NCBI GenBank assembly: GCA_944322145.1
Contig: CALUNW010000007.1
Coordinates: 119,605 to 183,604 of the forward strand
Direction of reading: 5' to 3'
DNA length: 64,000 bases
Origin: an uncultured Atopobiaceae bacterium
GTDB lineage: Bacteria; Actinomycetota; Coriobacteriia; Coriobacteriales; Atopobiaceae
Shown here: piece by piece, positions 9,530 through 17,639 of the stretch
Layout: the number at the start of each line of letters is the position of its first letter
Position numbering within the stretch: position 1 is the stretch's first letter
Program-made: the position numbers and the translations under genes
Notes under the pieces: model-generated
The model's database searches: none
What the model was told of the DNA's origin: nothing
The model's input: the letters and a program-made list of their open reading frames with translations, nothing else

Positions 9530-10885
9530 ATGGATACCTTGTTCACGCGCGTCGAGACCGCGCGCAAAACCGAGAACGCGCCGCTTGCGGCCCGCATGCG
9601 GCCCACCACGCTCGACGGCTACGTCGGCCAGGAGAAGGCCGTCGGGCCCGGCAGCTGGCTGCGGCGCGCCATCGAGCATGACACCCTGTCGTCGGTCATC
9701 CTCTACGGGCCGGCCGGCACGGGCAAGACCACGCTCGCACGCATCATCGCCAACACCACGCACGCCGAGTTCGTCGAGGTCAGCGCCATCACCGGCACGG
9801 TGAAGGACCTCCGGCGCGAGATCGAGGCAGCCGAGAGCCGCCTGCTCACCGCCGGCCGCCGCACGATCCTCTTCGTGGACGAGATTCACCGCTTCAACCG
9901 CAGCCAGCAGGACGCGCTGCTGCACGCGGTGGAGGACCGGATCGTGGTCCTTATCGGCGCCACGACGGAAAACCCCTACTTCGAGGTCAACTCCGCCCTG
10001 ATCAGCCGCAGCCGCGTCGTTGAGCTCACCGCCCTCGACGACGACTCGGTCCGCGAGCTCGTCCGTCGCGCGCTCGCAGACCCGGAGGGCCTCGCCGGCG
10101 CCTTCGAGCTCGCGCCCGAGGCGGCCGACGAGATCGTGACGCTTGCGGGCGGCGACGGGCGCGCCGCGCTCACCTCGCTCGAGCTCGCCTCCCAGATGGT
10201 GGACCGCCCGGCGGACGAGTTGGACGGCGCGCCCGCCACGATCACCCGCGAGCACGTCCGCGAGGCCAACCCGCGCCGCGGCCTTCCCTACGACAAGGCC
10301 GGCGACATGCACTACGACGTCATCTCCGCGTTCATCAAGTCGATGCGCGGATCGGACCCCGACGCCGTGCTCTACTGGCTCGCCCGCATGCTCGACGCGG
10401 GGGAGGACCCCAAGTTCATCGCGCGCCGCATCATGATCTGCGCCTCGGAGGACGTGGGCAACGCCGACCCGCAGGCGCTGCTCGTCGCCCACGCGGCCTT
10501 CCGGGCGACGGAGGTCATCGGCATGCCGGAGTGCCGCATCAACCTGGCCCAGGCCGCCACCTACGTGGCCCTGGCGCCCAAGTCCAACGCCGCGGAGGCC
10601 GGCATCGACGCCGCGCTCGCCGAGGTGCGCTCCGGCCCGCGCCGCGAGGTGCCCAGCCACCTGCGCGACCGCCACCGTCCCGGCTCGGACGAGTACGGAG
10701 CCTACCTCTACCCGCACAACTACCCCGGCGGCTGGGTGCCGCAGCGCTACCTGCCCGAGGGGCTCGAGCGCGGCTGCTTCTACCAGGCGAGCCCGCGCGG
10801 CTGGGAGGCGTGGCGCCAGGAGGCCATCGGCCGCGACATCGCGGACGCGCAGGCGAGCGGAAACGATGCCGGCACAGTTGGGTAG
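9530..10885 (+). CDS. rarA: replication-associated recombination protein A (RarA/MgsA), AAA+ ATPase
   Basis: The 451-residue cytoplasmic ATPase acts at stalled replication forks. It has Walker A GPAGTGKTT (60-68), Walker B LFVDEIHRFN, sensor 1 GATTENPYF and the C-terminal MgsA tetramerisation region (RGSDPDAVLYWLARML; ICASEDVGNADP). Length and order match the family. The ATG at 9530 is chosen because the protein then begins just before the AAA domain and the promoter -10 lies right upstream. The next promoter's TAGAAT overlaps its stop codon. Confidence 0.95.
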   Translation: MDTLFTRVETARKTENAPLAARMRPTTLDGYVGQEKAVGPGSWLRRAIEHDTLSSVILYGPAGTGKTTLARIIANTTHAEFVEVSAITGTVKDLRREIEAAESRLLTAGRRTILFVDEIHRFNRSQQDALLHAVEDRIVVLIGATTENPYFEVNSALISRSRVVELTALDDDSVRELVRRALADPEGLAGAFELAPEAADEIVTLAGGDGRAALTSLELASQMVDRPADELDGAPATITREHVREANPRRGLPYDKAGDMHYDVISAFIKSMRGSDPDAVLYWLARMLDAGEDPKFIARRIMICASEDVGNADPQALLVAHAAFRATEVIGMPECRINLAQAATYVALAPKSNAAEAGIDAALAEVRSGPRREVPSHLRDRHRPGSDEYGAYLYPHNYPGGWVPQRYLPEGLERGCFYQASPRGWEAWRQEAIGRDIADAQASGNDAGTVG

Positions 10886-10888
10886 AAT
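10883..10888 (+). promoter_or_regulatory. -10 element of the DUF948/anti-sigma/sigma operon
   Basis: TAGAAT overlaps the rarA stop codon and lies 50 bases before ATG 10938. No convincing -35 is visible. Confidence 0.45.
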
Positions 10889-10937
10889 GAGAGTTCGGGG
10901 TGCCCGCCCCTGATCTGACGCTCGTAAGGAGGGCGCA

Positions 10938-11489
10938 ATGGACTACCTGAACATCGCCTTGATCGTGCTCGTCCTCTTCGGCGTCTGGGCCGTCGTGGAG
11001 GTCGCCCTCACGATGCGCTCGGCGAGGAAGAGCATCGACAAGATCACAACCTCCGCCAGCGAGGTGATCGAGCAGGCGCAGCCGATCGTGGCCAAGCTCG
11101 ACGGCGTGGTCGACGAGCTCGAGCCCGCCGCCAAGGAGGCCGTGCCCCTGCTCAAGAAGGCCGAGGTCTCCCTGGACTCCGCCAATGTCTCGCTCGAGCG
11201 CGTCAACGGCATCCTCGAGGACGTCTCCTCGGTCTCCGGCACCGCCTCGACCGTCACCGGCGCCGTCAACCGCGCCGCCGAGACCGCCGTCTCCGGCGTG
11301 GCGAGCGTGGTCTCGCGCCTCAAGGGAGGCGTCTCCGGCGAGCGCGTCGCGCGCCTCGAGGGCGCCGATGCTGCCGAGCCCGCTCACGACGAGCCGGCCG
11401 ACGAGCCGGCACCGCAGCGCTACGTCGAGTACGTCAGCGTCGGCGCGCAGGCGGGCGAGCCCACGGATGCCGAAGCGGAGGAGAAGTGA
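10938..11489 (+). CDS. DUF948-type membrane-anchored coiled-coil protein
   Basis: The 183-residue protein has one N-terminal membrane helix (about 5-25) followed by a long helical region (SARKSIDKITTSASEVIEQAQP; DELEPAAKEAVPLLKKAEVSL) like the DUF948 general-stress family, and an acidic Pro/Ala-rich C-terminus. AAGGAGGG precedes the ATG. The stop overlaps the next start, joining it to an anti-sigma-like gene and a SigB-type sigma factor, so a role in envelope or general stress is plausible but inferred. Confidence 0.75.
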   Translation: MDYLNIALIVLVLFGVWAVVEVALTMRSARKSIDKITTSASEVIEQAQPIVAKLDGVVDELEPAAKEAVPLLKKAEVSLDSANVSLERVNGILEDVSSVSGTASTVTGAVNRAAETAVSGVASVVSRLKGGVSGERVARLEGADAAEPAHDEPADEPAPQRYVEYVSVGAQAGEPTDAEAEEK

Positions 11490-11857
11490 TGGACGAGAAG
11501 AACGTGACGCTTTCCGTCCCCGCGGAGGCCGACTTCGCGCGGTCGGTGCGCATGACGGCCTCCACGCTGGCAGTCTGCTGCGACATGAGCGTCGAGGACG
11601 TCGAGGACGTCCGCATGATCGCGGAGGAGGGCTTCGTCTACTCCTGCGCCACGGCGCCGGAGCGCGTGGGCGTGTCCTTCTCGCTCACCGGCGACGCGAT
11701 GGCGATGGACTTCACCCTGGGCGACTCCGAGCCCGCCGACGAGTCGATCGAGCTCGTCGAGGTCCTGCTCTCCGCCGTGTGCGACGTCTTCTCCGTCTCC
11801 GAGGACGGGCGCGTGCTGCATCTCGTCAAGCGGGCGGGGGACGCCCATGTCGACTAA
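11489..11857 (+). CDS. RsbW/SpoIIAB-like anti-sigma protein with degenerate ATP-binding motifs
   Basis: The 122-residue protein follows the RsbW order: an N-terminal strand with VPAEADFARSVRMTAS, then EDVEDVRMIAEEGFVYSC where kinases of this family have E..TNA. The N-box Asn is missing and no DxGxG box is seen, so kinase activity looks doubtful while sigma binding could remain. It overlaps the upstream stop (TGATG) and the downstream sigma gene by 11 bases, the usual arrangement for an anti-sigma/sigma pair. No anti-anti-sigma gene is nearby. Confidence 0.7.
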   Translation: MDEKNVTLSVPAEADFARSVRMTASTLAVCCDMSVEDVEDVRMIAEEGFVYSCATAPERVGVSFSLTGDAMAMDFTLGDSEPADESIELVEVLLSAVCDVFSVSEDGRVLHLVKRAGDAHVD

Positions 11858-12674
11858 CGGTTCCGCCGAGCGGGCCGCAGCGCGAGCGCTTCGCCGGGCC
11901 TCCGGCGGCAAGGCCGCGTGGGACAAGGACCGCACGCGGGAGCTCTTCCGCCGCTTCAAGGAGGAGGGCGACGCCGAGGCGCGCGACCAGCTGATCGTCA
12001 ACCACATCAACCTCGTGCGCTTCCTCGCGTCCAAGTTCAAGAACCGCGGGGAGTCCCTCGAGGACCTCATCCAGGTGGGCACGATCGGCCTGATCAAGGC
12101 CATCGACCGCTTTGACCCCGAGCGCGGCCTCGAGTTCACCACCTACGCCACGCCCACGATCATGGGCGAGATCAAGCGGCACTTCCGCGACAAGGGCTGG
12201 TCCGTGCGGGTGCCCCGGCGCCTGCAGGAGCTCTCCGCCAAGGTCAACCAGGCGACCGACGAGCTCACCAACCAGCTGCAGCGGAGCCCCTCGGTGGCCG
12301 AGATCGCGGACTACCTGGGCTCGAGCGTCGACGAGGTCCTCGAGGCTATGGAGTCCTCGAGCGCCTACAGCTCGGTGCCGCTCGAGGGCGGCGGGTCCGG
12401 CGAGGACGACGAGAGCCCGTCGGTCATCGACCACTACGCCACGGAGGACCCCGACCTCGCGGCCTCCGACGACCGCATCGTGCTCGAGCAGGCCATCGCC
12501 GACTTCTCCCCGCGCGAGCAGGAGATCATCAAGATGCGCTTCGAGCAGGGGCTCACGCAGGTGGAGATCGCCGAGCGAGAGGGCATCTCGCAGGTTCAGG
12601 TCTCGCGCCTGCTGCGCCGCGCCCTCAGGCGCCTTCAGGACAAGATCGACCCCGAGGGGCTCATGCGCGCATGA
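11847..12674 (+). CDS. SigB/SigF-type RNA polymerase sigma factor
   Basis: The 275-residue sigma-70 family factor has region 2 (LVRFLASKFKNRGESLEDL; DLIQVGTIGLIKAIDRFD; TYATPTIMGEIKRHFRD), region 3 (VPRRLQELSAKVNQATDEL) and region 4 (LSPREQEIIKMRF-type sequence with a helix-turn-helix, QVEIAEREGISQVQVSRLLRRAL). The sequence follows the SigB/SigF stress and sporulation branch rather than the housekeeping factor. It is translationally coupled to the anti-sigma-like gene. A family C hairpin starts 7 bases after the stop. Confidence 0.93.
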   Translation: MSTNGSAERAAARALRRASGGKAAWDKDRTRELFRRFKEEGDAEARDQLIVNHINLVRFLASKFKNRGESLEDLIQVGTIGLIKAIDRFDPERGLEFTTYATPTIMGEIKRHFRDKGWSVRVPRRLQELSAKVNQATDELTNQLQRSPSVAEIADYLGSSVDEVLEAMESSSAYSSVPLEGGGSGEDDESPSVIDHYATEDPDLAASDDRIVLEQAIADFSPREQEIIKMRFEQGLTQVEIAEREGISQVQVSRLLRRALRRLQDKIDPEGLMRA

Positions 12675-12680
12675 CAGGCT

Positions 12681-12728
12681 GACGGCTGTGACAATTCAAC
12701 CTGTCCTAATTGTCACTGCCCAGCCGTC
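12681..12728. repeat. family C hairpin, copy 1
   Basis: GTGACAATT (12688-12696) pairs with AATTGTCAC (12708-12716), and the outer GACGGCT (12681-12687) pairs with AGCCGTC (12722-12728) after a small bulge. It stands 7 bases after the sigma-factor stop and may act as a terminator or processing site. Copies 2 and 3 are at 21650-21688 and 29414-29460. Confidence 0.75.
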
Positions 12729-12745
12729 CCTCGCGAAGGAGGACC

Positions 12746-14014
12746 ATGAACCGTTACGAGAAGTGGCGCCTGCGCGCGACCGTCGTCTGGGCGATCGTGG
12801 GCGCCATCGCTCTGTTCCTGCTCGCCGTGCGCGGCCTCGCCGTCGTGGGGCAGGCGGTCGAGCTGCTGCTCATCGGCATCATCACGGGCTTCATCTGCAG
12901 CCCCATCACCAACTGGCTCGAGGACCGGCACGTCCCGCGCGGCATCGCCGCCCTTCTCGCCCTGCTCATCGTGGTGTCGTGCATTGTTGCCCTGGTTGCG
13001 CTCTTCGTGGGCCCGTTCGCCCGCGAGCTCATGGCGCTGCTCAGGAGCGTCCCCTCCTACTTCTCCCAGGTGGAAGATGCCCTCGGCACGTTCTGGGACA
13101 CCTTTGGCTCCAATAGCAGCACAAACGTCCAGAGCACGGTCAACGCTCTCGTCCAGGTCCTCACCGAGGCGGGCTCCGGCATCGCCTCCGACCTCGCGCG
13201 CAACCTCTCCACCGGCCTCGTCGCCAACCTCACCGACCTCGCCGGCCACTTCGTGACCTTCTTCCTCGGCCTCATCCTCGCGTACTGGTTCGCGCTCGAC
13301 TACCCCAAGATCATGCGCGAGCTCGCCACCATCGCCGGCCCGGAGTACGACGAGGAGATGGTGCTCACCTTCGCCGTCCTCTCGCGCTCCATGGGCGGCT
13401 ACATGCGCGGGACGCTGATCACGTCGCTCGCCAACGGCCTCATGGTCGCCGCCGGCCTCGCCCTTCTCGGCCACCCCTACGCGGGCCTGCTCGGCATCGC
13501 CACGTTCGTCCTGCACTTCGTGCCCGTGATCGGCCCGTTCCTGTCCTCGATCTCCGCGGTCCTCCTGGGCCTGTTCGTGAGCCCGCTGTGCGCCTTCTGG
13601 ACCCTCGTCATCACCGTGGTGGCGCAAAACGTCACAGACAACGTGCTCTCGCCGCTCGTTATGCAGTCCTCCATCAAGATCCACCCCGCGCTCTCGCTGC
13701 TGGGCATCATCATCGGCGGCGCGCTGGGCGGCGCGGTGGGCATGCTGCTCGCGGTGCCGCTCACGGCCGCAATCAAGGGCTTCTTCGTCTACTACTTCGA
13801 GTCCCACACCGGTCGCCAGCTGGTCTCCAAGGAGGGCGCCATCTTCGGCTCCACGCCGTTCAACTACGCCGACGGCCGTCCCCAGCCCACCTTCGACGCG
13901 CTCGACGACGACACCTTCATCGCGCGCTCCCGCCTGCTCGACGGGCTAACCCGCCTGCACGAGCAGAAGGGGGCGGCCCCGGCCACCCCGCCCGCGGGCG
14001 AGAAGGACGCGTAG
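12746..14014 (+). CDS. AI-2E family (UPF0118) membrane permease
   Basis: The 422-residue protein has about eight membrane segments, with paired helices at the N-terminus, a long hydrophilic loop (about 85-150) and a C-terminal membrane cluster with LHFVPVIGPFLSSI and the conserved LSPLVMQ...IHPALSL...GGALGG block of the AI-2E transporter family. Members export autoinducer-2 or exchange sodium and protons; the substrate here is unknown. AAGGAGGA precedes ATG 12746. It ends in a disordered Pro/Ala tail. Confidence 0.88.
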   Translation: MNRYEKWRLRATVVWAIVGAIALFLLAVRGLAVVGQAVELLLIGIITGFICSPITNWLEDRHVPRGIAALLALLIVVSCIVALVALFVGPFARELMALLRSVPSYFSQVEDALGTFWDTFGSNSSTNVQSTVNALVQVLTEAGSGIASDLARNLSTGLVANLTDLAGHFVTFFLGLILAYWFALDYPKIMRELATIAGPEYDEEMVLTFAVLSRSMGGYMRGTLITSLANGLMVAAGLALLGHPYAGLLGIATFVLHFVPVIGPFLSSISAVLLGLFVSPLCAFWTLVITVVAQNVTDNVLSPLVMQSSIKIHPALSLLGIIIGGALGGAVGMLLAVPLTAAIKGFFVYYFESHTGRQLVSKEGAIFGSTPFNYADGRPQPTFDALDDDTFIARSRLLDGLTRLHEQKGAAPATPPAGEKDA

Positions 14015-14088
14015 CCCCGGGTCGCTCGGCGGCGCGCTTTGCTGCCCGCCCGCACTTCTCGTCATCCGCCGGGTGGCCGCCCGCACTC

Positions 14089-14225
14089 GTGAGTGCGGGC
14101 ATCGAGTGCGCTCCGGCCCGCACTCCTGTGGTGCACTTCTCGGCATCCGCCGGGTGCCCGCCTGCACTCGACGTTCTTATCTGCCGAATCCGCCAGCACT
14201 TCTTGCTTACACTCGTGAGTGTGGG
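14089..14225. repeat. family D repeats, left block
   Basis: The palindrome CCGCACTCGTGAGTGCGG at about 14091-14108 is followed by GCATCGAGTGCG. Variants (CCCGCACTCCTGTGGTGC, ACACTCGTGAGTGTGGGC) and two copies of CATCCGCCGGGTG lie alongside. A matching block lies at 14715-14895. Confidence 0.6.
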
Positions 14226-14249
14226 CTCTCGGCCGCCCGGCCCTCCATT

Positions 14250-14315
14250 GACAATGCCACATGGGACACTTTCCGCCCTGCGCGGCGCGGATTCCGTCCC
14301 ATATGGCATGGTCGT
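14250..14315. repeat. family A 66-bp palindrome, copy A1 (degenerate, single)
   Basis: It has the arms GCCACATGGGACA and GTCCCATATGGCAT around a 24-base centre, the same total length as the seven other copies. The centre reads as the inverse of copy A4 (TTTCCGC...GGATT), so this copy is in the opposite orientation. Confidence 0.7.
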
Positions 14316-14402
14316 GGGCGAGGTCCGGGGCCGCCCTTCCCGGCTCCCGGTCGCCACGCCGTCCCTGCCGGCGACCGCTCCATTGGGAGGTCGCCCTGTC
14401 CT

Positions 14403-14633
14403 GTGCAAAATCGGCCTTCAGTCCATATTTCCCGCGCGCCACATGCAAAATCGCCCTTCATTCCATGGGAATTCGGCTACGCTCTCCCGGGCATGGTACC
14501 GATGGATATAGAAATAGACGTGCCGCTTTATCCTATGAGGCACGGTCCCGCTCGGAGGCCGGTTTTTCTATGGACTGAAGGCCGATTTTGCATTCGGCCG
14601 ACGCGAGATATGGACTGAAGGCCGTTTTTGCAT
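14403..14633. repeat. family B composite element 1 (26-14-26-99-26-14-26)
   Basis: Two 26-bp units in reverse orientation (14403-14428 and 14443-14468) face two in forward orientation (14568-14593 and 14608-14633). The unit core is ATGGACTGAAGGCCG followed by ATTTTGCA or TTTTTGCA. Each pair has a 14-bp spacer and the pairs are 99 bp apart. The element at 63521-63751 has exactly the same distances but unrelated spacer and central sequences. Confidence 0.9.
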
Positions 14634-14714
14634 CTTGCCTGCGACCGCAGGGTTCCGATGCGGGCATTGCCCCGTCTGGGCGGGCACTCGGCGCCGGGCG
14701 TCGTGCCCCGAGAG

Positions 14715-14895
14715 CCCGCACTCGTGAGTGTGGGCATCGAGTGCGGGCGATTCTTGCGTAGAGCAGGCTCAAGTGCGCGGTCCTTCTCGACAGATGCCGT
14801 CGAGTGCGCGCATCCAGTGCGCGCCTGCCCGCACTGGATGCGCGCTACCAAGAAGTGCGGGCGGGCTCCCGGGCGACGCCGAGAAGCGCGGGCGG
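14715..14895. repeat. family D repeats, right block
   Basis: GCCCGCACTCGTGAGTGTGG and GCATCGAGTGCGGGC near 14715-14747 repeat the left block. They are followed by GTGCGCGCATCCAGTGCGCG and CGCACTGGATGCGCGC, which are partly inverse to each other, and by the right arm of the 16-bp bounding repeat. Confidence 0.55.
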
Positions 14896-14929
14896 GCCGG
14901 CCCAGGCCCCACGACCGGTCCTCACGTGC

Positions 14930-14935
14930 TAGAAT
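14930..14935 (+). promoter_or_regulatory. extended -10 of alaS
   Basis: TGCTAGAAT spans 14927-14935, giving a TGn extended -10 and a leader of about 40 bases. No T-box-like leader fits in that space. The same nine bases precede aroK, efp and the last gene of the window. Confidence 0.6.
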
Positions 14936-14978
14936 CACAAGGTTGTATGCGCACAAGGCCCGACCGTAGGGGAGACAT

Positions 14979-17639
14979 ATGAGCACCGTCGACTACAAGA
15001 CCATGACCACCGCGGAGATCCGCGAGGACTTCCTGCGCTTCTTCGAGGAGAAGGGCTGCAAGCTCTATCCCTCGTCCTCGCTCGTCCCGGACGACCCGTC
15101 GCTGCTGCTCACCAACGCGGGCATGAACCAGTTCAAGGAGTACTACCAGGGCAAGAAGACCATGCCCGAGATTGGCGCGTGCTCCTGCCAGAAGTGCCTG
15201 CGCACCAACGACATCGACAACATCGGTGACGCCACGCACCTCAGCTTCTTCGAGATGCTCGGCAACTTCTCCTTTGGCGGCTACACCAAGGAGAACGCCA
15301 TCGAGTGGGCCTACGACTTCATCACCAGCCCCGAGCACCTGGGCCTTCCAGCAGAGCGCCTCTACATGACCGTCTTCGAGGACGATGACGAGGCCATCGA
15401 ACTCTGGCACAAGCAGGGCGTGCCCTACGACCACATCTCCCGCCTCGGCGAGAAGGACAACTTCTGGGCCGCCGGCCCCACCGGCCCCTGCGGTCCGTGC
15501 TCGGAGATCTACTTCGACCAGGGCGAGGAGTTCGGCTGCGGCGGCGAGCACTGCGGCCCCGGCTGCGACGACTGCGACCGCTTCCTCGAGTTCTGGAACC
15601 TCGTCTTCACGCAGTACGACCGCCAGGAGGACGGGTCGCTCCCCGAGCTGCCGCACCGCAACATCGACACCGGCATGGGCCTCGAGCGCATCGCGGCCAT
15701 CATGCAGCACAAGTCCACCAACTATGACGGCGACCTCCTGCAGGGCCTCATCGGCGTGGGCGAGGGGCTCAGCGGACACGCCTACGGCACCGACCCCGCC
15801 CGCGACCGCTCCCTGCGCATCGTGGCCGACCACGCCCGCGCCGTCACGTTCATGATCGGCGACGGAATCCTGCCCGGCAACGAGGGCCGCGGCTACGTTC
15901 TGCGCCGCCTGCTGCGCCGCGCGGTCTACCACGGCCGCCTCATGGGCATCGAGGGCGAGTTCCTCTCCGCCTACGTCGACAAGATCTGCGAGCTCATGGG
16001 CGAGAACTACCCCGCCATCGTGGAGAGCCACGCTCTGATCGACGGCATCGTCCGCGCCGAGGAGGAGCGCTTCGGCGCCACGCTCGACGCCGGCGAGCAG
16101 AGCCTCGACGCGGAGCTCGGCCGCCTCGAGGCGGGCGCGCAGCTGCCCGGCGAGGTCGCCTTCAAGCTTCACGACACCTACGGCTTCCCGATCGACCTCA
16201 CGCGCGAGATCTGCGAGGCCCGCGGCGTGGCCGTGGACATGGACGCCTTCGACGCCTGCATGACCGAGCAGCGCGAGCGCGCCCGCGCCTCCGCCAACCG
16301 CGACGCCTGGGGCACCTTCAACGACGTCTGGACCGCGCTGGGCGATCGCCTGGCCGCCACGGAGTTCGTGGGCTACGAGCAGGACGAGGCCTCCGCGACC
16401 GTGCTCGCCCTCGTCGCGGACGGCGCCGAGGTCGAGCGCGCCGCGGCCGGCACCGAGGTCGAGGTCGTCCTCGACCGCACCCCGTTCTACGCCGAGATGG
16501 GCGGCCAGGTCGGCGACACGGGCACCATCTCCTGCGACGGCGCGCGCCTGCGCGTGACCGACACCAGGGTCAAGGGCAGCCTCTACGTCCACGTGGCCAC
16601 CGTCGAGGAGGGCGAGCTTTCCGCGGGCGCCGCGGTGAGCGCCGCGATCGACGCCGGCCGCCGCGAGCTCATCCGCCGCAACCACACCGCCACCCACCTG
16701 CTCGACGCCGCGCTCAAGAAGGTCCTGGGCGAGCACGTCTCCCAGGCCGGCTCGCTCGTTGCCCCCGACCGCCTGCGCTTTGACTTCACCCACTTCGAGG
16801 CCGTGACGGCCGAGGAGCTCGCCCGCATCGAGGGCATGGTCAACGCCGAGATCTTCGCTGGCGAGCCCATCGTCACCCGCGTCATGGGCATCGAGGAGGC
16901 CAAGGCCTCCGGCGCCGTCGCCCTGTTTGGCGAGAAGTACGGCGACGTCGTGCGCGTGGTCTCCACCGGCGAGGGCGACGCGCCCTTCTCGCGCGAGCTC
17001 TGCGGCGGCACCCACGCCCGCAACACCGCCGACCTCGGCCTGTTCAAGATCGTCTCCGAGGGCTCGGTGGGCTCCAACGCCCGCCGCATCGAGGCCGTGA
17101 CCTCGATGGGCGCCATCGAGTACGTGGACGAGCGCCTGCTCGCCCTCGACGACGTCGCGCGCGAGCTCAAGTGCCGCCCCGATGACGTCGCCGAGCGCGT
17201 CGCCGCGCTGCAGTCCGAGCTCCGCGAGACGCGCAAGGCCCTCGAGGCCGCCACGACCGGCGCCGGCGCCGGCAAGGTCGCCGACGCCTACAAGGGCGCC
17301 GTGCAGATGGACGGCTACAAGGTCGTCGTCGCACGCCTCGACGGCCTCTCCGGCAAGGAGATGCGCTCCGCCTGGGACGGCATCCGCGACGCCGCGGGCG
17401 GGGAGCCCGTCGCGTGCGTGATTGCCTCCGCCACCCCCGACGGAAAGGTCGCCCTGCTCGCCGGCGGCACGGACGGCGCCGTGGAGCACGGCTTCTCCGC
17501 GGGCGCCATCATCAAGGACATCGCGGGCCTCGTGGGCGGCCGCGGCGGCGGCAAGCCCGCCATGGCGCAGGCCGGCGGCTCCGACGCCTCCGGCATCGAC
17601 GCCGCCCTCGACGCCGCCCGCTCGGCGCTCGGCATCTAG
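14979..17639 (+). CDS. alaS: alanine--tRNA ligase
   Basis: This 886-residue class II synthetase charges tRNA-Ala. It has the N-terminal catalytic domain (CLRTNDIDNIG; FSFGGYTKENAI; NIDTGMGLERI), the editing domain with the zinc-binding NHTATHLL and CGGTHARNT motifs, and the C-terminal DHHA1-type domain. Length is normal. AGGGGAG precedes the ATG. Its TAG overlaps the GTG start of ruvX (TAGTG), so alaS, ruvX, mltG and yqeG likely form one operon. Confidence 0.98.
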   Translation: MSTVDYKTMTTAEIREDFLRFFEEKGCKLYPSSSLVPDDPSLLLTNAGMNQFKEYYQGKKTMPEIGACSCQKCLRTNDIDNIGDATHLSFFEMLGNFSFGGYTKENAIEWAYDFITSPEHLGLPAERLYMTVFEDDDEAIELWHKQGVPYDHISRLGEKDNFWAAGPTGPCGPCSEIYFDQGEEFGCGGEHCGPGCDDCDRFLEFWNLVFTQYDRQEDGSLPELPHRNIDTGMGLERIAAIMQHKSTNYDGDLLQGLIGVGEGLSGHAYGTDPARDRSLRIVADHARAVTFMIGDGILPGNEGRGYVLRRLLRRAVYHGRLMGIEGEFLSAYVDKICELMGENYPAIVESHALIDGIVRAEEERFGATLDAGEQSLDAELGRLEAGAQLPGEVAFKLHDTYGFPIDLTREICEARGVAVDMDAFDACMTEQRERARASANRDAWGTFNDVWTALGDRLAATEFVGYEQDEASATVLALVADGAEVERAAAGTEVEVVLDRTPFYAEMGGQVGDTGTISCDGARLRVTDTRVKGSLYVHVATVEEGELSAGAAVSAAIDAGRRELIRRNHTATHLLDAALKKVLGEHVSQAGSLVAPDRLRFDFTHFEAVTAEELARIEGMVNAEIFAGEPIVTRVMGIEEAKASGAVALFGEKYGDVVRVVSTGEGDAPFSRELCGGTHARNTADLGLFKIVSEGSVGSNARRIEAVTSMGAIEYVDERLLALDDVARELKCRPDDVAERVAALQSELRETRKALEAATTGAGAGKVADAYKGAVQMDGYKVVVARLDGLSGKEMRSAWDGIRDAAGGEPVACVIASATPDGKVALLAGGTDGAVEHGFSAGAIIKDIAGLVGGRGGGKPAMAQAGGSDASGIDAALDAARSALGI

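Larger units (their letters stand above)
14015..14978. other. 964-bp gene-free spacer built from four repeat families
   Basis: No convincing gene is present; the short open frames lack ribosome sites and change with the repeats. A 16-bp perfect inverted repeat, GCCCGCCCGCACTTCT at 14044-14059 and its complement at 14851-14866, bounds an 823-bp block. Inside are, in order, family D (CCGCACTCGTGAGTGCGG) units, one family A palindrome (14250-14315), a family B composite (14403-14633), and more family D units (about 14715-14895). The alaS promoter follows. Confidence 0.7.

Noticed and set aside
14015..14978. Several open frames of 60-180 codons in the repeat mosaic
   Set aside because: They are built from repeats A, B and D, overlap each other in many frames, and have no ribosome sites or recognisable domains.
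14936..14978. T-box leader for alaS
   Set aside because: Only about 40 bases separate the -10 from the start codon, too short for a T-box, and no conserved T-box sequence is seen.
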